Assembly: GCA_021819535.1 (NCBI GenBank)
Contig: JAKAQU010000036.1
Location: 1 to 13,101, forward strand
DNA length: 13,101 nucleotides
Reading direction: 5' to 3'
Origin: Pseudomonadota bacterium
GTDB taxonomy: Bacteria > Pseudomonadota > Alphaproteobacteria > Acetobacterales > Acetobacteraceae
Each line of letters begins with the position of its first letter. Position 1 is the first letter of the stretch. The notes beneath the pieces were generated by a model. It saw only the letters and a program-made list of their open reading frames with translations. It made no database searches and had not been told where the DNA came from. A program made the position numbers and the translations under genes. Positions 1 through 5,770 of this stretch are shown here, piece after piece.

Positions 1-932
1 TCCGATCTCGCGGAACCCTCCCCCTCAAATCCGCGCCCGGGATCAGCAATAGCGCGCTCTATTCGGATTCGACGCTGGCGATCGACGTCACCACCGGCAA
101 GGTGAAATGGCATTACCAGCATCTCCCCAACGATACCTGGGACATGGATGACGCCTTCGAGCAGGTTCTGGTCGATCTTCCGATCGGTGGGGTGATGCGG
201 AACATGGTGGTGACCACCGGCAAGCTCGGGATGATCGAGGCGGTCGACCGCAATTCCGGCGCCTGGCTCTGGGCCAAGGAGACGGTGCCGCAGAACATCA
301 TCGACGCGATCGACCCCAAGACCGGCGCCAAGACGATCAACGCCGCCTCGATCCCGCATATCGGCCAGACGACGATGAACTGCCCCTCCGACCCCGGCGC
401 GCGCGGCTGGCCGGCGACCGCCTATGATCCGGAGCGGCAGACGCTCTATCTGCCGCTCAACGAATTCTGCGCCTACACGACGCCGCTGCCGCTGAAGCCG
501 GGCGAGACCTATCAGGGCGGCGGCGGCCGGGCGACGTTCTCGCGCAATCTGATCCCGGGGAGCGATGGCAATATCGGCCGCATCGATGCCGTGCGGCTGA
601 GCGACCAGACGCCGCGCTGGTCCTTCCGCTTCCGTGCGCCTGCGACGAGCGCGGTGTTGCCGACGGCGGGCGGCGTCGTCTTCGCCGGCGGCTGGGATCG
701 CGTTTTCCGCGCCCTCGACAGCGACACCGGCAAGCTGCTGTGGCAGGTGCGCACCAACAACGCGGTCAACAGCTTTCCGATCAGCTATGCCGTTGGAGGC
801 AGGCAATACGTCGCGATCGCGATCGGCAACGGCTCCGGCCAGGGCCAGGAATTATCGACGCTGGTGCCGAACATGGCCTTGCCCGACGAGGGATCGGTGC
901 TCTGGGTCTTCGCCTTGCCGCAAACCCCCTGA
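1..932 (+). CDS. PQQ-dependent alcohol dehydrogenase (methanol/ethanol family), 3' part
   Basis: C-terminal ~309 residues of a quinoprotein dehydrogenase; the frame is open from base 3, so the 5' end lies outside the window. The family is periplasmic, oxidises alcohols with pyrroloquinoline quinone plus a metal, and passes electrons to cytochrome c or quinone. Visible are beta-propeller blades of the form A-x-D-x-x-T-G-K-x-x-W (around 82-110, 235-275 and 700-745), a catalytic-aspartate motif NDTWDMDD (129-152), and the usual tail with GRQYVAIAIGNG (about 796-831). The Asp two residues after the presumed catalytic Asp (codons 141-143 and 147-149) gives the DxD signature linked to lanthanide enzymes. 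No cytochrome c domain follows, since the protein ends at VFALPQTP. It converges on fliP with only six bases between the stop codons. The family is certain; the substrate is not. Confidence 0.93.
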   Translation, partial: RSRGTLPLKSAPGISNSALYSDSTLAIDVTTGKVKWHYQHLPNDTWDMDDAFEQVLVDLPIGGVMRNMVVTTGKLGMIEAVDRNSGAWLWAKETVPQNIIDAIDPKTGAKTINAASIPHIGQTTMNCPSDPGARGWPATAYDPERQTLYLPLNEFCAYTTPLPLKPGETYQGGGGRATFSRNLIPGSDGNIGRIDAVRLSDQTPRWSFRFRAPATSAVLPTAGGVVFAGGWDRVFRALDSDTGKLLWQVRTNNAVNSFPISYAVGGRQYVAIAIGNGSGQGQELSTLVPNMALPDEGSVLWVFALPQTP

Positions 933-944
933 TCCGCATCAGGG
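927..944. terminator. Palindrome containing both convergent stop codons
   Basis: A perfect 7-bp inverted repeat (CCCTGAT / ATCAGGG, 927-933 and 938-944) with loop CCGC lies where the PQQ dehydrogenase (stop 930-932) and fliP (stop 939-941, reverse strand) meet. Each stop codon sits in one arm. It has no U-run on either side, so it may be a weak bidirectional terminator, an mRNA 3'-end stabiliser, or chance in GC-rich DNA. Confidence 0.35.
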
Positions 945-1688
945 ATGTGGCGGCAGGGGAAAACTCTGCACGAGGCTTCCCGAAACCAGCCGCCAGCCAT
1001 CGACGAGCACGAAAAAAATCAGCTTGAAGGGAAGCGAGATCGAACTCGGCGGCATCATCATCATGCCCATGCTCATGAGCACGCTGGCGACGACGAGATC
1101 GATCACCAGAAACGGCAGAAAGAGCAGGAATCCCATCTCGAAGGCGCGCCGCAATTCGCCGACCATGAAAGCCGGGATCAGGGTCCGCCATGGCGTCTCC
1201 TCGGCGCGGGCGGGCAGCGGCAGATGGGCGAGGTCGAGAAAGAGCTTGATGTCGCTCGGCCGCGCATTCGCCGCCATGAATTGCCGGAACGGCTCGCCGG
1301 CGAGGCGCAAGCCTTCCATCTCGGAAACCTTCCCCGCCGTCATCGGCGCGATACCGCTATCCCAGGCTTGATCGAGCACCGGCTGCATGACGAAATAGGT
1401 GAGGAACAGCGAGAGCCCGATCACCACCGTATTGGGCGGGATCGTCGCATTGCCGATCGCACTCCGGAGCAGCGAAATGACGATGACGATGCGCGTAAAA
1501 GCGGTGACCATCACCAAAAGGCTCGGCGCGAGGGAGAGAAGGGTGATCAGTGCGGTGAGCTGAACCAGCCGGCTGGTCGCCCCCGCCTGCCCGGCCGCGC
1601 CGAGATCGATCGAGACCGACTGCGCGAACGCCGCCCCCGGCAGGAGAAGGACGAGGAAAAGCGCGAGTAGGAGGCGCCGCGCCGTCAT
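939..1688 (-). CDS. fliP: Flagellar type III export gate protein FliP
   Basis: 249 residues, close to the usual ~245. FliP forms the pentameric core of the flagellar export gate with FliQ and FliR in the inner membrane. The sequence shows a cleavable-looking signal peptide (residues 1-22, ending AAFAQ), a hydrophobic helix with the conserved FTRIVIV-x-SLLR block (about 64-75), PPN-x-V-x-x-GLSLFLT (84-97), the soluble middle part, then IPAFMVGELRRAFEMGF (171-187) and the Met-rich MGMMMMPP segment (207-214). Its ATG overlaps the fliO stop by four bases (ATGA), indicating translational coupling. It is the last gene of the leftward unit. The identification is firm. Confidence 0.97.
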   Translation of the reverse strand: MTARRLLLALFLVLLLPGAAFAQSVSIDLGAAGQAGATSRLVQLTALITLLSLAPSLLVMVTAFTRIVIVISLLRSAIGNATIPPNTVVIGLSLFLTYFVMQPVLDQAWDSGIAPMTAGKVSEMEGLRLAGEPFRQFMAANARPSDIKLFLDLAHLPLPARAEETPWRTLIPAFMVGELRRAFEMGFLLFLPFLVIDLVVASVLMSMGMMMMPPSSISLPFKLIFFVLVDGWRLVSGSLVQSFPLPPHP

Positions 1689-1951
1689 GGCCGCCCCTCC
1701 GCCCCCGGAAGCCAGCCGATCACCTGATCCTGCCCGCCGCCGGTCAGGAGCAGCAGGCGCTGCCCGTCGCAGGCGATCAGATGGACGCGCCGGCGCGGGT
1801 CGAGCGCCAGCGTCTCCTCAAGCCGGAGCCGTCCGCCGCCCTTGGGCACGAGGCCGGTGAACCGTACCAGACGCTGGGCGAGCAGAATGAGCCCGAGCAC
1901 GACCGCAAGTGCGATCAGCGCAAGCAGGAGCGAAGCGAGGGAAGGAAACAT
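1685..1951 (-). CDS. fliO: Flagellar biosynthesis protein FliO
   Basis: 88-residue protein with one N-terminal membrane helix (about residues 4-26), then a short basic cytoplasmic domain containing RLRLEETLALDPRRRVHLI and a GGGQDQVIGWLP tail, the usual FliO pattern around L-x-L-D-x-R-R-x-V-x-L-I. FliO acts as a membrane scaffold for assembling the FliP-FliR complex. It lies directly upstream of fliP with a 4-bp overlap, as in many bacteria. An AAAGG sequence lies seven bases before the ATG. FliO is poorly conserved, so position adds much of the support. Confidence 0.9.
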   Translation of the reverse strand: MFPSLASLLLALIALAVVLGLILLAQRLVRFTGLVPKGGGRLRLEETLALDPRRRVHLIACDGQRLLLLTGGGQDQVIGWLPGAEGRP

Positions 1952-1987
1952 GACACGGCCTTTTGCCGAGAGAAAAACACGATAAAA

Positions 1988-2290
1988 TCAGCCTTCATCC
2001 GGCGCGGCGCCGTGCGCGAGGAGCGCGCCGAGATCCTCGATCGCGGCGAGGAGAGAGGCGAGACGCGGGCGCAGCATCCGCCCGGTCTCCGGCGGGAGGT
2101 CGAGCGCCTGGGCGCAGATGCGGCCGACGCGCTGATCGAGCCCGGCGAGATCGATCGGCCGCTCTGCCGCAACCAGGCCGCGCGCGACCTGGAGCATTCC
2201 CTCGAGCGCCGCGATGGCGTCATCGAGCCGGGCCGAGGCGCCGGCGGGATCCGGGGGTTGCGCGGAGAGCGCTGTCTCGAGCGGGTTCAT
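1988..2290 (-). CDS. Small predicted helical protein, first gene of the fliO-fliP unit
   Basis: 100-residue protein that I cannot assign to a named family. It looks almost entirely alpha-helical, soluble and acidic, with heptad-like Leu/Ala spacing in three stretches (about residues 20-43, 48-66 and 70-92), a Pro/Ala-rich N-terminus (SAQPPDPAG) and no signal peptide or membrane segment. The stop lies 36 bp before fliO on the same strand, so it is probably cotranscribed with fliO and fliP. A short helical protein in a flagellar operon resembles FlgN/FliT-type export chaperones in form, but I see no diagnostic motif and this is only a guess. Coding is supported by the intact frame, codon bias and position. 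The Shine-Dalgarno is weak (GGCGGGG close to the ATG). Confidence 0.7.
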   Translation of the reverse strand: MNPLETALSAQPPDPAGASARLDDAIAALEGMLQVARGLVAAERPIDLAGLDQRVGRICAQALDLPPETGRMLRPRLASLLAAIEDLGALLAHGAAPDEG

Positions 2291-2407
2291 GCCCCGCCAT
2301 TCAAGCGCGAATGGATTACCGAAGTCTTATCTCGCCGCCGATTTACCAAATCTTCAGCGAAGGCGGCGATGATGCCCCCGGGCCGCGATGGCGTAAGGGA
2401 GACGACG
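2291..2407. promoter_or_regulatory. Divergent flagellar promoter region
   Basis: This 117-bp gap separates the leftward fliO-fliP unit from the rightward flgB operon and must carry promoters for both. It holds a 6-bp inverted repeat, CCATTC-N6-GAATGG (2297-2302/2309-2314), and two similar direct elements, TTACC-N4-TCTT (2316-2328) and TTACC-N3-TCTT (2343-2354). The first also reads TTAC-N7-TTAT, a degenerate match to the CtrA box TTAA-N7-TTAA. No good sigma-54 or sigma-28 promoter was found. An AAGGGAGA Shine-Dalgarno (2395-2402) lies five bases before the flgB ATG. That two promoters exist here is close to certain; the individual elements are tentative. Confidence 0.5.
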
Positions 2408-2797
2408 ATGGCGGAGAGTGGGATTGGTCTATTCGATCTGGCCGACAAGCGTCTGGCCTGGATCGACCGACGTCAGCAATTGCTCTCCCAGAACATCGCC
2501 AATGCCGATACGCCCGGCTGGCAGCCGAAGGATCTCAAATCCTTTGCGTCCACCCTCGACAAATCCGCAACCGCCGATCTCGCGCTCACCAATCCCCTGC
2601 ATCTCACGGGCTCGGTCGGCGGCGGCGTGCCCGGCGTCGACACCAAGGCGCTGCCCGAGGAGCGCGCGCCGGACGGCAATGCCGTCGCCATCGACGAGGA
2701 ATTGACCAAAGTCGCGCAGACCAACGACACCCATGCGCTGGTGGTCAATCTCTACCAGACCTATCTCGGCATGTTCCGCACCGCCCTCGACCGCTAG
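2408..2797 (+). CDS. flgB: Flagellar proximal rod protein FlgB
   Basis: 129 residues, a normal FlgB length (~130). FlgB forms the innermost rod above the MS ring and is exported by the flagellar type III system. The N-terminus carries the rod-protein signature QQLLSQNIANADTPGW (about residues 23-38), and the C-terminus has the helix DTHALVVNLYQTYLGMFRTAL, typical of FlgB. The frame is open much further upstream, and ATGs at 2369 and 2372 are possible starts, but the ATG at 2408 has a good Shine-Dalgarno (AAGGGAGA) and gives the family N-terminus. It is the first gene of a rightward operon, with flgC following after 33 bp. Confidence 0.96.
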   Translation: MAESGIGLFDLADKRLAWIDRRQQLLSQNIANADTPGWQPKDLKSFASTLDKSATADLALTNPLHLTGSVGGGVPGVDTKALPEERAPDGNAVAIDEELTKVAQTNDTHALVVNLYQTYLGMFRTALDR

Positions 2798-2830
2798 CGA
2801 CAGAAGACAGAGAGAAGGGGCAAGACCGCC

Positions 2831-3238
2831 ATGGACCTCAATACCGCGCTCGACATCTCCGCCCGCGGCATGGACGCGCAAACCACGCGCCTCCGCGTCA
2901 TCGCCGAAAACCTCGCCAATCAGGACACGGGTGGCACCGGGCCGAAGGGCACACCCTATCGGCGCAAGACCGTCACCTTCGAAAACCGTCTCGATCGCAA
3001 TCTCGGTATCGAAACCGTGCGGGTGAAAAAAATCGACCAGGACAAAGCCCCGCTGCCGCAGCGCTACGACCCCTCCAATCCCAACGCCAACGCCCAGGGT
3101 TACGTGACCGCGCCCAACGTCAACGCCTTCGTCGAGCTGATGGATATGCGCGAGTCCGAGCGCTCGTATTCGGCCAATCTTTCGGTGCTGCAGGCCACGC
3201 GCGGCATGCTTGCCCGCACCATCGCGATGCTGAAATGA
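2831..3238 (+). CDS. flgC: Flagellar proximal rod protein FlgC
   Basis: 135 residues, as usual for FlgC. It is the second proximal rod subunit, polymerising on FlgB/FliE and exported through the flagellar system. Seen are the N-terminal rod signature LRVIAENLANQDT (about 21-33), the YRRKTVTFE segment, the FlgC hallmark DPSNPNANAQGYVTAPNVN (about 78-96) and the C-terminal coil MRESERSYSANLSVLQATR. GAAGGGG lies 10 bases before the ATG. Its stop overlaps the fliE start (ATGA at 3235-3238), so the two are probably translationally coupled. Confidence 0.97.
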   Translation: MDLNTALDISARGMDAQTTRLRVIAENLANQDTGGTGPKGTPYRRKTVTFENRLDRNLGIETVRVKKIDQDKAPLPQRYDPSNPNANAQGYVTAPNVNAFVELMDMRESERSYSANLSVLQATRGMLARTIAMLK

Positions 3239-3537
3239 GCCCGCTCTCCCTCACCGTCACCCCCTCCCAGGCCGCGGACGCCTATCGCGCCGCCGATAGC
3301 ACCGGAAGCGAGGGCGTCGGCGGTAATTTCGGCAACACGCTCACCCGCGCCATCGGCGGCGTGATCGATGCCAACCACAGCGCGGAAGACCAGGCGATGC
3401 AGGCGATCGCCGGCGGCGCCAACCTCACCGATGTCGTCACCGCGGTCTCGAAGGCGCAACTCGCCCTGCAAACCGCGACCACCATCCGCGACCGCATGGT
3501 GCAGGCCTATCAGCAAATCATGCAGATGCCGATTTAG
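3235..3537 (+). CDS. fliE: Flagellar hook-basal body protein FliE
   Basis: 100 residues. FliE joins the MS ring to the rod and is among the first export substrates. Support comes from the C-terminal block AQLALQTATTIRDRMVQAYQ followed by IMQMPI, which is the FliE signature, and from EDQAMQAIAGGANLTDVV before it. The frame stays open far upstream through flgB and flgC, but those parts are shadow; the ATG at 3235, overlapping the flgC stop by four bases, gives the right length. A 68-bp gap follows before fliQ, with no obvious terminator, so the operon probably continues. Confidence 0.95.
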   Translation: MSPLSLTVTPSQAADAYRAADSTGSEGVGGNFGNTLTRAIGGVIDANHSAEDQAMQAIAGGANLTDVVTAVSKAQLALQTATTIRDRMVQAYQQIMQMPI

Positions 3538-3605
3538 ACCGGCTGGAGCGGGCACAAGAAGACGGAAAAAATCCTTTTCGTTATCCGCGCAAAAAGCGAG
3601 GCGAT

Positions 3606-3878
3606 ATGACAGAAGGCGAAATTGGCGCCGTGTTGCGTGAGGCCATGCTGGTGACGATGAAAATCGGCGGCCCGCCGCTGCTCATCGGTCTCGTCGTCGG
3701 CCTGGTGATTTCGGTCGTGCAGGCGGTGACGCAGATCAACGACCAGGCGCTCTCCTTTCTGCCGCGCGTCGTCGCGCTCGCGCTCACCTTGCTGCTGCTC
3801 GGGCCGTTCATGCTCGCGAGCCTCTCTTCCTTCACGGTCGCTCTGTTCGACCGGCTGGTCGCGATCGGCGGTTCATGA
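3606..3878 (+). CDS. fliQ: Flagellar export gate protein FliQ
   Basis: 90 residues with two hydrophobic helices (about 18-40 and 52-78), the standard size and form of FliQ. Four FliQ copies pack around FliP-FliR in the export gate. The conserved segment VVQAVTQINDQALSFLPR bridges the two helices and is diagnostic. GAGG lies four bases before the ATG. The stop overlaps the fliR start by four bases (ATGA at 3875-3878). Confidence 0.97.
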   Translation: MTEGEIGAVLREAMLVTMKIGGPPLLIGLVVGLVISVVQAVTQINDQALSFLPRVVALALTLLLLGPFMLASLSSFTVALFDRLVAIGGS

Positions 3879-4657
3879 GCGCCGACGACGCGGCATTTCT
3901 GGCCGCGCTGCCAGGCTCGGCCTTCGCCTTCGCCGCCATTCTCGCCCGCGTCGCGGCGGCGGTGATGGTCATGCCCGGCTTCGGCCAGGCGGATATGCCG
4001 ATGACGGTGCGCGCCGGCCTCGCCCTCGTGCTGACGCTGCTGCTGGTGCCATTGCTCGCCCCGTCCCTGCCCGCAGCACCCACGAGTATCGCGGCAATGG
4101 CCGCCCTCCTCGCCGGTGAATTGCTGGCGGGGCTCTGGCTCGGCTGGCTCGCGCGGCTCCTGGTTCTCGCCCTGCCGCTCGCCGGACAGATCATCGCGCT
4201 GATGACCGGTCTCTCCAGCGTGCTGATGACGGACCCCGATGTCGGCGGCCAGGGCCCCGGGCTCAGCCGCATGTTCGATCTCCTGGTGCCGGTGGTGATC
4301 TTCGGCACCGGGCTCCATGCGGAACTGCTCGCGGCCCTCGTCGGAAGCTACCATCTCATCGCCCCCGGAGCCGCCTTCTCCGCCGGCGATGGCGCGCGCA
4401 CCATCCTCGCCGGGGTCGCCGAGAGTTTCGCGCTCGCACTCCGCCTCGCCGCCCCCTTCGTCCTCGCCGGCACGGTCTGGCAGATCGGCCTCGCCCTGTT
4501 CGGCCGCCTGGTGCCGCAGATCCAGATCTACTTCATCGCCATGCCGGCACAAATCCTCGGCGGAATAGTGTTGCTGGCCCTGCTCTTGCGCATGGTGGTT
4601 GCGGCCTGGATCGCTGCTCTCGGGCCGGGGTTCGTCGCACTCCCCGGCTTCGGCTGA
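3875..4657 (+). CDS. fliR: Flagellar export gate protein FliR
   Basis: 260 residues, normal for FliR, with about six hydrophobic segments across the whole length. FliR caps the FliP-FliQ assembly and contacts FlhB. Visible family features are an N-terminal FAAILARVAAAVMVMPGFG block (about 17-35), the ALPLAGQIIALMTG region (about 104-117), and LVPQIQIYFIAMPAQILGG near the C-terminus (about 213-231), which is highly typical. It is coupled to fliQ by a 4-bp overlap and followed by flhB after 15 bp, the common fliQ-fliR-flhB order. Confidence 0.97.
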   Translation: MSADDAAFLAALPGSAFAFAAILARVAAAVMVMPGFGQADMPMTVRAGLALVLTLLLVPLLAPSLPAAPTSIAAMAALLAGELLAGLWLGWLARLLVLALPLAGQIIALMTGLSSVLMTDPDVGGQGPGLSRMFDLLVPVVIFGTGLHAELLAALVGSYHLIAPGAAFSAGDGARTILAGVAESFALALRLAAPFVLAGTVWQIGLALFGRLVPQIQIYFIAMPAQILGGIVLLALLLRMVVAAWIAALGPGFVALPGFG

Positions 4658-4672
4658 CGCGCGCGGGGAAAC

Positions 4673-5770
4673 ATGGCCGGAGAGGAATCCGCGTCCCCCG
4701 AAGACCGCACCGAAGCGGCAACCCCGCACCGGCTGCAGCAGGCGCGTGAACAAGGGCAGACGGCGCTGTCGCGCGAGGTGCCGGCGCTGGTCGCGCTCGC
4801 GGTTCTGGCGCTCATCCTCAGCCTGCTCGCGCCAATGCTGGCGCGTGGCCTGACCCAGCGTCTCGTCCCGTTTCTCGGCGCGGTCGGGCAACTCGACGCC
4901 GCCGGGCACCCAGGCCTCGTGTTCCGTGCCGCCTTGCGCGCCGGCGCCTTCGCCTCTCTCCCGGTGATCGCGCTCTTCGCCGCCGCCGGCGCCATGGCGA
5001 CATTACTGCAAACCGGGTTCGTCCTGCGGCCGACCGCGCTCCTGCCCGATATCACCCGGCTCAGCCCGATGGCCGGCCTCGGGCGGCTGTTCAGCCTCGC
5101 GACCTTGCAGCGGGCGGGGAAGGATCTCGTCAAGGTCGCGGCGATCGGGTTCGCGCTCTGGCATGTGCTGCGGGGCGCCCTCCCGCTCCTCGGTGGCGCG
5201 CCGTATTGGGATGCGGGAACGCTCGCCTTCCACCTCATCGGCGAGGCCTGGCGGGTGCTGGTGACGCTGCTGCTGGCCCAGCTCGTGATCGCCGGGGCCG
5301 ATATTTTCTTCGAACGCGCCCGGCATCTGCGCACCCTCCGCATGAGCCGCGAGGACGTGCGCCGCGAAGTGAAAGACACCGAGGGCGATCCCCATATCAA
5401 AGGCCGCCTCCGCCTGCTGCGCCGCCAGCGGGCGAAGAAGCGCATGATCGCCGCCGTCCGCGAGGCGACCGTCGTGGTCACTAATCCGACCCATTTTGCG
5501 GTTGCGCTGCGCTATGATCGCGGCGCCAATACCGCGCCGGTGGTGGTGGCGAAAGGAATGGACGACATGGCAGCACGCATCCGCGCCGCGGCACAGGAGC
5601 ACAAAGTGCCGCTGGTGGCCAATCCGCCGCTCGCCCGCGCGTTGCACGAGGTGCCGCTCGATGCCGAAATCCCGGCCGAGCATTACAAGGCGGTCGCCGA
5701 GCTGATCGCCTATGTCTGGCGTCTGCAGGGCCGCTTGCAGCGGCGCGGCGCCGAGGGCAGGCGGTTTTGA
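4673..5770 (+). CDS. flhB: Flagellar export switch protein FlhB
   Basis: 365 residues. FlhB wraps the export gate and switches substrate class from rod/hook to filament by self-cleavage. The N-terminus has the conserved EDRTEAATPHRLQQAREQG (about 10-28), then four hydrophobic regions within about 37-215, then the cytoplasmic domain with MSREDVRREVKDTEGDPHIK (about 224-243). The autocleavage motif NPTH is intact at residues 271-274 (5483-5494), near the position known for Salmonella FlhB (Asn269). A GGGGA Shine-Dalgarno precedes the ATG. The stop TGA overlaps the TTG start of the kinase that follows (TTGA, 5767-5770). Confidence 0.97.
   Translation: MAGEESASPEDRTEAATPHRLQQAREQGQTALSREVPALVALAVLALILSLLAPMLARGLTQRLVPFLGAVGQLDAAGHPGLVFRAALRAGAFASLPVIALFAAAGAMATLLQTGFVLRPTALLPDITRLSPMAGLGRLFSLATLQRAGKDLVKVAAIGFALWHVLRGALPLLGGAPYWDAGTLAFHLIGEAWRVLVTLLLAQLVIAGADIFFERARHLRTLRMSREDVRREVKDTEGDPHIKGRLRLLRRQRAKKRMIAAVREATVVVTNPTHFAVALRYDRGANTAPVVVAKGMDDMAARIRAAAQEHKVPLVANPPLARALHEVPLDAEIPAEHYKAVAELIAYVWRLQGRLQRRGAEGRRF

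Noticed and set aside
1781..2407. Upstream in-frame extension of flgB
   Set aside because: It runs antisense through fliO and the small gene; a good Shine-Dalgarno supports the ATG at 2408.
2291..2407. Sigma-54 (GG-N10-GC) or sigma-28 flagellar promoter
   Set aside because: A TAAA and a GATAAG occur on the reverse strand, but their spacing is about eight bases too short for sigma-28, and no proper sigma-54 pair was found.
1963..3234. Upstream in-frame extension of fliE that would make a 524-residue protein
   Set aside because: The extension is Arg-rich shadow through flgB and flgC; the ATG at 3235 gives the proper FliE length.
3581..4909. A 442-codon open frame antisense to fliQ, fliR and the start of flhB
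   Set aside because: Low-complexity Gly/Glu/Arg/His composition and overlap with three certain membrane-protein genes.
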